Notes under the pieces: model-generated
The model's input: the letters and a program-made list of their open reading frames with translations, nothing else
The model's database searches: none
What the model was told of the DNA's origin: nothing
Source of the DNA: Nectonema munidae
Lineage: Eukaryota > Nematomorpha > Nectonematoida > Nectonematidae
NCBI GenBank assembly: GCA_030549495.1
Contig: JAUIRK010000903.1
Span: forward strand, 186,001 to 250,000
DNA: 64,000 bases
Direction: 5' to 3'
Shown here: positions 37,601-50,000 of the stretch, one piece after another
Layout: every line of letters begins with the position of its first letter
Numbering within the stretch: the stretch's first letter is position 1
Position numbers and translations under genes: made by a program

Positions 37601-38479
37601 TAATTTTAAGGAGGCATGCACTAAACAAAATTAATTTAGTAGACTTTTAATTTTGAACATAAATTTGAGAAAAAGTGTTTGAGATGTGTATTTGAAAAAA
37701 TGTATATAAGAGATAAATGAAAAATTCTTATATTCTGCTTCCTTAGAAATTTTTGTGAAGTTAATTGTTATCTTAAAATCCATCTTACGTATAAAACAAC
37801 ATAGGGAGGCAGAATCTGACAATTTTCCATTTATTTCTCATATACTTTCTTTTGAGATTGATCTGAAAGATGTTTTTTCTCAAAGCGGGTTAAATATTTT
37901 ATATATGCTTATGATATATCTTATTAACTTCATAGAAATCACTATTTTATTCTGAATGGCTTAATATAAACATAAATCTGCTACCTATTTTTTTGAAATT
38001 GAGTCATTTAGAAAAGAAGAGTTTAAATATATATCTTTTTTCATCATACGTATATAAGAATAAAGACTTTGAAGATAATGTTTAATGATAATATGATAGG
38101 AAGTGTGATTTTTATTTCATTTCAACCTTTATTCGAATAGAAAAATTAAAACTTAATCGGTGTAAGTGACTACGATTTGTATTCATTAGGCATGGGTAAA
38201 CATTTATTACAATATCATTACAATACTAAATGTATTATCAATTCAATTATAAAGAAACTTTATTATGTTAAATTATTACAATATTTACAATTTGTGACAT
38301 TTTTTACTAAACAATCTTCTTTGCAAAAAGCCTTTGAAAAAAGGGAATATTGTTTTCTTGATGATTTTTTACAGATAAGCATGTTCTTGGGGGGTTTTTT
38401 GGGATTAGTCTTTTCTTACAAACTTAATATACTTAAATAAATAATTTATCATTATATAAGGGATGGGGGTTTATTGGAC
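34651..38479. other. AT-rich intergenic stretch
   Basis: No gene was recognised. 35675-35955 has a more balanced composition, starting TTTAGTGGCGTATCAAGAG and ending CACTGCTTCTCAAACTG, which resembles the termini of a decayed hAT element. The frames at 36256-36438, 37205-37399, 37755-37955 and 38177-38440 show no domain or splice partner. Confidence 0.4.
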
Positions 38480-40218
38480 TTTTTTAATGTGTGCCCAAGA
38501 GAGTTATTCGCTTAAACTTTTAAGAAAAACTTTCAGCATATCTTTTCAAATTATGTAAGAATTAAGACATTATCCATCAAGGATATTGAAATAAATGATG
38601 AATGTCCTGCGCTTTATTTTTTTTCTAACTATATATTCTTCTATATTATCATCCATCAAATCGACGCCACTTTTAGTTTTATTATAAAAATTAATTAGTT
38701 CTGGTTTATTCTTGACACTATTTAGATCAGAAGCATAGAATTTACTTGAGAAAAGAAAACCCGATTTTTTTAGGAACATATGATCTTGATTATGATTTTA
38801 TTCTGATTGTGATACTTGAAGACATTCGATGCAACATTTCTAGGAGGGTTTTTGATAGATAAAGGAATTTGTTTTTTATTCTCACGTATGGTCCCAAATA
38901 ATCTAGATTTCTTTAAAAAGCTTCACTGCTAGACAATGACTAGTAAAAAATTATCTACTTAAATGTTCCGTCCGGTTTTTTCATAGGATCTGACTAATTT
39001 CAAACAGGTTTTTTCTTCTAAATATAACCTTCTTATGTTATTCAATGTTCACTATATATTTTTGAATTGTGAGCATAACTCTATTTTACTTGATAAATAA
39101 AAAAAAATTTAAGCCATATTTTTCGGTTTGGAAGACATATAAGTTTTACCCTGTATTTTTCATCTATATCCAATTAACTGTTCATCAATTGTTGCAAATT
39201 CATCGCAGATATAGTGTCTTGCCAACAAAAATAAATCTCACACTCTTCTTATCGCTGCTAAATTTATCAATAGCTTTTCATTTGTTTCTATAGTTAAAAT
39301 ATTATCGAATCTTAGAAATCTAAGCAAATCTTTCTTTCAATAATAGCCATACAAACTATGTAAAAGGCTAACTATCATTTGGAGCATAAAATTCATTCAA
39401 ATCGGAAAAGTTATCACGATTAGAACCTGTCCTAACAAGAAGACCAAACGTAGTTTCTAACTCTTTAAATGTAAACATTAAAATAATTTAGAAGCCAACC
39501 TCGATTGATTTAGGTCTTTTATAATTTCAAGTCTATGATATGTGCAATTTAAAACATGTCATGTTATTTCAGAAAGAAAAATCAAATCAAACAATTTTAC
39601 AAAGCGCTCTTCTTTTCTAAGTAACAACATTACGTTTAAATCCATCTATATTCTCTCTAATTATATTTTCACATTTTACCTTAGATATATTATTATTGTA
39701 TTCTGAAGAGGATTCTTATTGAGAAGTATGCTCGTTTTCATAAAAAATTAAAGATCTTTTCTATCTTATTCAACAACTTCATTGATGTAGTTTGTAATTC
39801 CTTCAACATATTTATGTTCAATTAAAAAACTTAACTCTACACAGTCTTCCGTTTCTACATCATCATCATCACAAAGTTCACCTATTTTTATCTTTTCTTT
39901 ATAGTGTAAGTATAGGAGAAGTAAGAATTTCAAATCAAGAGAGAAAAGACTGAAATAAAAAAAAAAGATTAAAGGTAAATGAAGAATTGTATGAAATGAA
40001 TGGTGTCACAACTGCTGTCTTGAGTACAAATATTTTAGGATTGATAACCACTAACATGTGAATACAGAATGTAGTGTAATAACTTTTTTCATGTGTATTG
40101 ATTATATTTTAAATCTAGGACGAATGCGTAAAGTATACACTTAGATATAAGAAATTAAATGTTCTTTGAATGAACAAAATAAAATAGTTTGACTACATTT
40201 GTAGTCGTCTGAAAAGGG
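38480..40218 (-). mobile_element. piggyBac element relic, minus strand
   Basis: The 5' end, read on the minus strand from TTAA 40219-40222, is CCCTTTTCAGACGACTAC. Transposase text is scattered through frame changes: SIKNPPRNVASNVFKYHN (about 38800-38860), then PELINFYNKTKSGVDLMDD followed by EEYIVRKKIKRRTFIIYFNI (38779-38570), the hallmark piggyBac C-terminal text (FYNKTKGGVD, RKTRRWP). The 3' end is not clear. Confidence 0.82.
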
Positions 40219-40222
40219 TTAA

Positions 40223-41061
40223 TACATTCGACTTAAAATTAAACTAGAATCATCATATTAAGGTACTTAATTCAAGACTAATTTTTTTTCTTTAAAAGTT
40301 TAAGTTTTGCAATTTTTTGGCAGTAACTATTAAAGTGAAAATGTATCAATCTTTAGTTCAGCCTATATTGTTTTACTTCAGTCTAATAAAGAGACTCTTA
40401 ATTACTCAAAAAAAATTATGAGATCTGTTTTAATCCCAAATACAAAAGTCATCATACAAATAAAAAATGTATTTAATGTAATTCCTTGAAGCTTGAATCT
40501 CTATTTTCATAGAATATGCATGTTCTTTTTCAAATATCAAAAACGTTTGTGTTAACCAACCCTGAGCAGCATGCTTACAATATATATGGATAGAATAGAC
40601 ATAATGTAAGATCTATAGAGATAGAGTATTTTGGATTAAATTTCAATAAATAAATTATCTTTCAAAAAATTACCATATTTTTTAAAAAGAATGCACTATT
40701 TTATAGATGCATATCAGAACCTATTTGCATGGTAGATATCTACTATGCTGCTACATTTATATAAGACATTGAAGTGTCAATTCTTTGTAATCGTCTAACA
40801 TTGTTTGTGTTTATATATAACATATTGTATTATATAAATATTTTGCTTTGAAATCGTATCACTTATTTCTTTTTTTCTTTTACAATAGTTTCGGCTTTGA
40901 GGTGGCTTAGTTTTCTTTATGTGTATCCATACTACACTAGTACATGTAATATTTTAATTTAGTGTAATGGTTATTTCACTTTGTACATTAATGTGTTTTT
41001 AATGTGTAGTTTATCTGAATTCTAAAAAACTAATTTGGATCGGTTTTGTCTAAATATAAAA
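40223..41061. other. Upstream region of the cystinosin reading frame
   Basis: No coding sequence was recognised. A good splice acceptor (TTTTTCTTTTACAATAG, ending 40888) could begin a 5' untranslated exon running into the ATG at 41062. In-frame stops (e.g. TAA at 41023) lie between, as expected of a leader. Confidence 0.35.
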
Positions 41062-44000
41062 ATGGATAATGAAAATAAATTCTTTCTAAATTATTTAAGT
41101 TTAACTTTTGGTTGGGCGTATTTTCTTTGCTGGTCATTTTCCTTTTATCCGCAAGTAGTTTTGAACTTCAAAAAGAAAAGGTATAAGATTTAAAAAGTTG
41201 TTATAACCACACAAAATGCACTTAATATATGTATATTAAATTATTCCTTTAAGCCCTATATTTTGTAAAATTAATCTTCTGCTTATTTTTTTTATTAAGT
41301 TTTTATATAATTAAAGCTACAATATTTTTTATACCAGACTGATGTTCCTTTATGGCTTGGTTTACATTTATTTAGTGGATGAGCATTCTTAAAATAGTTA
41401 TCTATATGATTTGTAAATATAGTATAAATATTAAGAGTATATATTTGAAAATACATTTTCAAACTAGAGACACGAGATTTTAAACTATCTAACTGTGACA
41501 TATTGTTTTGAAAATGCCAAGCAAAATTTTTATTTCTTACAAAACTACATGAAAGAAAGAAATTTGGCTTAATCCCTTCAGTCACAATGGGGCACCAGTG
41601 TCCCAAAAATCGGCCTCTTAATTTATATAAAAATTCATTGAGAAAGAAAGCAGACGATAGAAAACCAATAACTGAAATTGTTTAAAAGATATACTTTTAT
41701 CATGTTCGGAGTTAGATTTTTCAGACTTCTTTTTTTAACAGTTATCGTACACGTTGAGTAATTTAAAAACAAAAACTGCCTTAATTTAAACTTGAAAGGA
41801 CTCATATTTCACAAGTTTTATTTTTTTAATATTTATTTTCAAAAAATAAATAAACTTAAAAAAAACCAGTACAGAATATATTTTATATTAATTTATTAGT
41901 AAGGAATAATAATTAAAGCTTTTACATTCTTAGATTATGTCTCTAAAAATTAAAAAAAAATTTTAGTAAATATTTTACTCCATTAATTTTTGTGCAGCTG
42001 CCATGAATTCCTATTATCCAGAAAATATTTTTGAATTTTTATTGATGAAAGCGATGAAGATGATATAATAAAAAACTAAATCACATCCAAATATTTCTTC
42101 AACAAATGAAAATGATGCGACTAACTTTTTGTGATGATTTCTCAACCGATTTTTTCGAGTTCGAAAATAGCGATGAAACTAATTTAGAGAGCGAACAAAT
42201 TATATGATCCTTTCACTGAAGGTGATTTTATTTCTAAAAATGGAAGAAATTGGGTTTTCTACAAAAGAAATAAACACGGAAGAGCTCCTAGTCAAAACAT
42301 TTTGAAAGAAACACCATTTGATTGAAGAAAAGCTTATCTTTAGATAATGAAATGGAAAGTTTTATGTTGTTTGGTGAGAATATAATAAATTAAAGTATTA
42401 TATACACAAATTTGTATACAAGAAGGAGATTTTCATCATTTAATCAAAAAATACCGCCCAAAAAAAGAATGGCTAAAAGGTACGCGTTTTTTCATGTAAA
42501 AGAAAATGCCGTTTACTTTAATGTGCAATATAATTAATATGGCTTGCATCAATGCCTTATTTATATGGAATAAAAGTAACTTAAAAATATTTCTCATTAT
42601 GAATACATAAAAAAAATTGGGATATCAACTTGTTGATTCTCAAATTAAAAGAAGGATGCTCAATAAAAAAGCTTTAAAAAAAGAGAATGATCTATGCTAT
42701 CAAAGTTGTGGTTATGTTTTTGAAGAAGACAAAGATGAAGAAATTTGTCAACCTGTTTTGAAAAAACCAAAACGATGCGAGGTTTGTAAAAAAGACAGAA
42801 AATCAAAAATACTTTGGTTTAAATGCCAAAAAAGTATATGTCTACAACATAGTGTTAAACTTTGTGAAAAATGTTCTATATAAATTTTGGCTGATAAATT
42901 TTTTATGTTTTTTAAAGTTTTCATTTTTTGGGTAAATTTTACCCAGTCTGTACATTAACTAATATTCATATGTTGGTACATTAACCGTTAAAATCATAAA
43001 ATAGATGAATAAAAAGGCGTAATTGTATATCCTTCGAAATTTCATTTTTAGCCTAAGTTAACCCTATTAGTGCTGGGCAAAATTTGTCCGCTCAAGTGCT
43101 GGAGGGGGGGGGGGGGCGTAAAGTGCCCCCTCTATTTTTCTCAGATATTAATAAGTTTTTATAAATATTTTTAAGGTTACATATATATTTCAACTATGCT
43201 GAATTCAGTGGTGATCTCCATTTTTTATCAAAATCAATCAAACCTGTCAAAAAATTGATTTATATTTGACAGCTCATCTCAAAAAGGAACTTTTTATTTA
43301 AATAATTATATAAATTTTTTTACGCATGTATACCCATTTTCAAATATGCTGAATTCAGTGGTGATATTCATTTTTTTTTTATGAAAATCAATCAAACCTG
43401 TCAAAAAATTGATCTAAATGTGATAGCTCATCTCAAAAAGGAACTTTTTATCTAAATAAGTATATAAAGTTTTTTACAGATGTATACCCATTTTCAAATA
43501 TTCTGAATTCAGTGGTGATATTCATTTTTTATGAAAATCAATTAAACCTGTCAAAAAATTGATCTAAATGTGACAGCTCATCTCAAAAAGGAACTTTTTA
43601 TCTAAATAAGTATATAAAGTTTTTTACACATGTATACCCATTTTCAAATATGCTGAATTCAATGGTGATATTCATTTTTTTATAAAAATGAATCAAATCT
43701 GTCAAAAAATTGATCTAAATGTGACAGCTCATCTCAAAAACGAACTTTTTATTTAAATAAGTATATAAAGTTTTTTACACATGTATACCCATTTTCAAAT
43801 ATGCTGAATTCAGCGGTGATATTTATTTTTTTTTATAAAAATCAATTAAAGTTATCAAAGCATTGATTTATATATGACAGCTCATCTTTAAAAGAAACTT
43901 TTTATCTAAGTAATAATATAAAATTTTTTACACATATATACCCATTTTTAAGCATGCGTAATTCAGTGGTGATATTCATTTTTTTTTATAAAAATTAATC

Positions 44001-47000
44001 AAAACTGTAAAAAAAATTGATTTATCCCAAAAAGAAAGGATCAGGCACGGTTTTTTGAATGAGAGAATTACGTTAAATAAAAGTATAGGGAGGTTATGAA
44101 GTTTACCGTGTATGGCATTTTACACACATATACCCATTTTTAAGTAGGCTGTGTTTACTGGTTATATTCCTTTTTTTTTTATAAATATAACCTGACAAAA
44201 CAATTTAAATATGACAGCCCATGTCAAAATTAAAATTTTTATTCTTTTAAAGTTTTTATACATTTCAAGTATGCAGAATTTAATGGTGATGTTCATTTTT
44301 TATGAAATCAATAAAATCTGTCAAAAAATCGATTAAACCTGTAAATCAATGTCAAATATATAAACATAAAAATAACTTCTACTTGCAGTATTTCTCTGGT
44401 AATTATTTTCTTAATTTATTTAATAAACCACCTTTAAGTGTTTAATTCACTCAAAATATTTCATTCTACAGTAACTTATGTAAATCGATAGGACCTCCAT
44501 CTTTTTGGCTACAAATTCGTTATCGGCTCGTAGTCTCTACGTCATATTATAATTTACAGTATGTAATTTTGGTATTCATTCTATGATGATCCTTTCTTGG
44601 TAGCTCTTTTTTCATTAGAAATTTATATTCTTCAATGTGTGTTCGAAAATTTTTTTAAAATGATAAAATAACTTTTTTCCTCTCTCAAAGCATTCTGATT
44701 AAAGAATCTTCTTGATGATCTTAGACTTTTTTTTATCATTATTGTGTATTTTATTATCAGGCCTGAATATTTGTCAACCAATCTCACTTCAAAGGTTTTT
44801 TTCTGATGAATCATTCGTGATGTTGATTGTTCAATTACAAAACGTTGTCAACGTTCTTCATCTAAAAAATTATCTCTTTGACACAAAAGGAAAAAGATGG
44901 ACAAATTCAATTTAAATTAAAAATATCTTGATAGTGACTAAATTCTCACATATTGGCATCTGTGCCATTTTTGATAAATCTAACTTATTCTAAATTTTCA
45001 GATTTCCTACCCATCTTAGCTAAATGTTAGCTGTAATCCTAGATGATAAGCTATAGATTTTTATATTTTTCATTTGTAAAAGAGGAACTTCTTTTTTACA
45101 GTCAAAATATTTTTGAAGACAGTATCTAGAAGTAAACCGCAAATCTGATTCAAGCTTTCAGATATTTTAAAACCATAAATGCCCCAAACCTGAGTCCAAA
45201 AATGACACCAGCATCTTCCATTTGGCATATAAACAGATATTTTATTTAAATTTCAAAAATATTTTTGTAGACATTAGAAGTAAATCGAAAATTTGATTGA
45301 CACTTTCAGACATTTAAAACCTCTAAATGCAAAAAATGATTTGAGAAATAAAAATGATCATGGTCGAATTGGTATAAAAACATATATTTCATGTAAAATT
45401 AGAGAGAATATTTTGGGATATAGTTTTCAGACATAAACCGTAAATTTGATTGACACTAGCCGTAAAACCTCTAAATGCGAAAACTGTGTTCAGAAATGAA
45501 ATCATCATGATCTATTTGCTATAAAAACAAATTTTAGAACTAAACGCAAATTTAATTGATACTTATAGGTATTTTCAAATTCAAACTGCAAAAATTGAGT
45601 CCATAAATGAAACTAGCATGGTTGATTTGGTATAAAACATATATTTAATTGTAAAATTTGAATGAATGTTTTTGGAGAAAATTTTTAAAAGTAAACCGCA
45701 AATTTGATTAACACTTATATGTATTTTCACATCCTAAATGTAAAAAATGAGTTCAGAAATGAAAACAGCATGATTTATTTGGTACAAAACATATATTTCA
45801 TGAGAATATTTTTGGAGACAATTTTCAGAAGTAAACCGCAAATTTGATTAATACTTATAAATATTTTCAAATCCTAAATGTAAAAAATGAGTTCAAAAAT
45901 GAAAACAACATGATCGATTTGGTATAAAAACAAATATTTCATGTAAAATTGAGAGAATATTTTTGGGGATAGCTTTTAGAAGTAAACCGCAAATTTTGAC
46001 TGATATTTTAAAACCTCTAAATGTGAAAAATTTCAGAAATGAGAATAGCATTGTTGATTTGTATATAACATATATTTCATTATAAAATTTGAATGAATGT
46101 TTTTGGAGACAATTTTTAGAAGTAAACCGCAAATTTGATTAATACTTATAGGTACTTTCACATCCTAAACGTAAAAAATGAGTCCAGAAATGAAAGCAGC
46201 ATGGCCGATTTAGTATAACACATATATTTCATTGTAAAATATGAATGAATGTTTTTAGAGATAATTTTTAGAAGTAAACCACAAATTTGATTAACACTTA
46301 TAGGTATTTCCATATCCTAAACGTAAAAAATTAGTTCAGAAATTAAACCAGCATGACCGATTTAGTATAACACATATATTTTATGTAAAATGTGAAGGAA
46401 TGTTTTTGGAGACAATTTTCATAAGTAAACCGCAAATTTGATTAATACTTATAGGTATTTTCAAATCCTAAATGTAAATAATGAGTCTAGAAATGAAAAC
46501 AGCATGACCGATTTAGTATAAAAATATATATTTTATGTAAAATTTGAAGGTATATTTTATTAGATATATTTTTGATCAATCAAAATTTTGATTGACATTT
46601 TTTAAAAAGTAGTCATGATAATTGAAAAGATTAAATATATTAAGTGTTATGCGTTCCAAACTGTATATAATTATGAATTTTCAGGGTATTATATAATATA
46701 GATCCTAAGTTATAAGGTTAAGTACAGATAATGTCAAAATTTTGCTGAAAAATTAAAATTTTTGATTTTGATTGACAGTTTTGGACATGAAGGGGTCATT
46801 CAACTACCATGAAAATGCTTTCAAAAGATGCAGCTAGCGATTTTAGAAAAATTCACAAAATTTGAAGGGATATGATTCAGCCAATTTTCTACAATTAATT
46901 TTTTAGTAAAGGGGGGGGGGGGCGTTTTACGCCCCCAGCACTAATAGGGTTAAAACCTATACCATCTTGAAAAACCGAAATATTTGGCAGCCCTAAGCTA

Positions 47001-50000
47001 AATTTAAAAACAAAAGCGATAAATAGCTACATTAAAACTTGAAAAAGATTATAGAAATATAAAAAACATTATTGTGGATTTGAAAAATTGTGAGAAACAA
47101 TTCCTATTGGTATGAAATAAGTTAGTGTTTTGCTTTGTTTCATTTGTGAACAATAATATTTTAGATTGATACTACCTTAGTTGAATTTATATCAATTCTT
47201 CTATTATCCTTAAATATATTTATTATTAGTGAATGGATGACTTAGAAAGAAGATATCTTACATAGGATAGATTTTATACATATATTCCTCTGATCATGTG
47301 GTTATTTAAAGGGAAAATAACTTGCATGTCAACAATAATGATTAACAAAAGAAGTATATCGACTGAAATGAAGATCTTAACTTCTAAGAATAAAACATTA
47401 TAAAACTATATAGGAGAAGACAAGTTTAAAGTTTTTAAGTTTGTATTCATACTTCATTAAAAAAATTCTAGCAGTCAGTTATAGTTACTTCATCCTTTTC
47501 TTCGATATTTGGCGTATTAAAGATGCTAAAAAATCTCACAATATTTAAGCTCTATCATTATACCAAATGTTGGACTTATTTGATTGATCAAAGGACGTTA
47601 TACAGTACAGTAATGAGGAAAAGTAAGAAATTAATGTCAAAAAGATGGAGTTATATTTTAGACACGTTAAGAACATGATTTTGTTTGAAAAGAAAAACAG
47701 ATCCTCGAAAAATCAATTCCCTGATGTTTGGATTAGAACTTGTAAAAGCTCTTGTGATTCCTTATATCGAAAGTGTAAGTCTTAAGTTTCTACTGCCATG
47801 AAAGAAAAAATTTATTCTTCTATTGGAAGACCACAAAGAAATGACCTAACACAAAGAACACCAAATTTTAGCAGTATGAAAAATGCTAGACGTTGCACAA
47901 AATGTTTGTGCAGCATTTCTGGAAAGGATCATAAAATGATGAAAGATAATCTGAAGAAAGTAAAGCAACAATCCCAAAAATGTAGAGGTTGTCATGAAAT
48001 GTTTAAAATATTCGGAGTTTTAAGTGTTCTTCGAAAGTATTTGACTGAATTTTTTGTCTAAATTTCGCCTACGAAATATATAATAAAAAATTTCTTCATA
48101 AATAAAAACTATTTTGACAAGTAATGTCAACTTTTTATAATTATATCTTACCAAAAATAGACAATCATTTAGATAATAAAATTTTTTATTATAATTATCT
48201 AAATTACGCTATAGTTAATAGTGTAATTGGTGTGATTTTTTATAAATTCAGCATAATTGAAAGTGGTATAATCGAATTCATAACAAATTTTCATACGTCA
48301 GGTCAACTTTGATTAATAAGGTTCTATCAAATATGCCCAGTGTCTTGTCAAAAATAAACAACAATAATTTCAACATAGTGGAATTTTTCAATCATTTTCT
48401 TCATCTAACAATTTTTTAAAGGTTAGGTAAAGTTTGATTCACCTAACTCACTGTTTTGTAAAAAATAAAGGAGATATAAATTCAGCGTATCTGAAAATGG
48501 TAGTTTACATTTATTATAAGCTATATAAATCAAAGTTGATGTATAGCTGCTTTTTGATATTTTTGATTGACATTTTGACATTGTTATATTCAGTTTGAAG
48601 AAAATAAACGACACCGTCAAAATTATCGCATCTGAAAATGGTAGTTAACATTTATTTCAAGCTAAATAAATTAAAGTTTATTTATAACCTCTTTTTGATA
48701 GTCTTGGTCTAGTTTGATTGACATTTTGACCAGGGCGCACATCCTCAAAATTATTGGGGGCGAAATTTTTTTGTTGTAAATTTCAAAATTAGTGGTCTGG
48801 AAATACCACGGGAGACCAAATATTCAAGCAATCCTTTAAAATAGAGTGTATTCAGCGCATACCTAAAGTCCTAAATTTATAAGACTACTTTATATTTTTT
48901 TTTAGAAAATTGGTAAATTTAAATACTATACTTCCAGCGAAAATATTTTAATTAAATTAGCATATCGAATATACACTAGTTTAAAAAAATCCAAAATTGT
49001 TAGGGGGTGGAATAGGCTTTTCATTTGAAAAATGAAGTAGTCTACCAGGCACATTACAGGAATTGATGAAAGGATATTTGATTCATAGAGAAAACAAATA
49101 ACTGAAGATTGGATAGTTTATATGAGTGAATGTAGTCTAAAGGCAAAGAGTCTAATAGACACCCTGCGATGTTTATATGAAAAAATGTGATTGATTCAGG
49201 AGCAAGGGTATAAAATGAAGTTATAATTGTGCAAGTTTAAAAGCTAAATTGATACAAGCTACAAATATCTACAAAAAGTAAAATAACTTTTAACATTTTG
49301 CAATGATTTGCCTTTTATAATAACTTTTAAGGAAGAAAAGTCTATCAGAAAAAGTTATAGAGCTTCAACAAAAACTAAACATTTTTAGAGCATAACATAG
49401 TTTTTTGAAAATTAATTTGAGGTATCCCCTACAGCATACTCTATGGGTGGCATGACAGATTGTTTGAGATGATGGACTCAGCACGGAAGCCTCTGGATTC
49501 GATTCCTCATAAAAAGTAAATGCTTATTATATGTGTAAAATTATTAAAAAATTTTATATTCTTGTTTATTTTATTTCTATTAAATTATTTCAAATTAATC
49601 ATTTTATCTCTTAATTTTTTAGAATTGTCCATGAGACAAAATGCCTTATGAAAATAACGGGGCGAATTGTCGATGAAACAAAATATCTTATAAAAATAAT
49701 GGGGCGAATTGTCCATGGGGCGAACTGTCTTATGAAAATAATGGGGCGAATTGTCCATGGAACGAACTGTTTTATGAAATTAATGGGGCGAAATGTCCGT
49801 GGACCAAACCAACATAAATCAAAGTATACGAGAAAAGAAAATCATTGCGTTTTTTTTTGAATATTTCTGTCTACAAATAAAATTCTGGCAGCTGTCATAA
49901 ATAGATCAAGTACATTTTTAACAACTGAAAAATTTTGTTTCGATATTATATTTTTATTATAATAATCAACAAATTTTCTTAAAAAATATGATTTAATTAA

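Larger units (their letters stand above)
43062..46949 (+). mobile_element. TTAA-flanked non-autonomous element, copy B (3.9 kb)
   Basis: Bordered by TTAA at 43058-43061 and 46950-46953, with inverted ends CCCTATTAGTGCTGGG and CCAGCACTAATAGGG. It contains array 1 (43145-44035), a unique core (about 44035-45110) nearly the same as copy A at 14950-16050, and a long array 2 (45110-46560). A G-rich/C-rich hairpin stands at each end (CGTAAAGTG loop on the left; GGGGGCGTTTTACGCCCCC on the right). No transposase was recognised; the small frames at 44632-44915 are in the core but match nothing I know. It sits in cystinosin intron 1. Confidence 0.92.

Noticed and set aside
38177-38440. Frame ending in a Gly-rich hydrophobic stretch (MFLGGFLGLVFSY) that recalls a DEG/ENaC channel helix
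   Set aside because: Too short a match, no second helix or Cys-rich domain nearby, and AT-rich random frames often give such text.
44632-44915. Transposase gene in the core of the TTAA element
   Set aside because: The overlapping frames on both strands (60 and 67 codons) are short, match no transposase I know, and copy A breaks them.
49648-49860. 70-codon frame with MGRIVHG repeats as a repeat protein
   Set aside because: It follows exactly the 42-bp minisatellite, with no start context, partner exon or unrelated flanking coding sequence.
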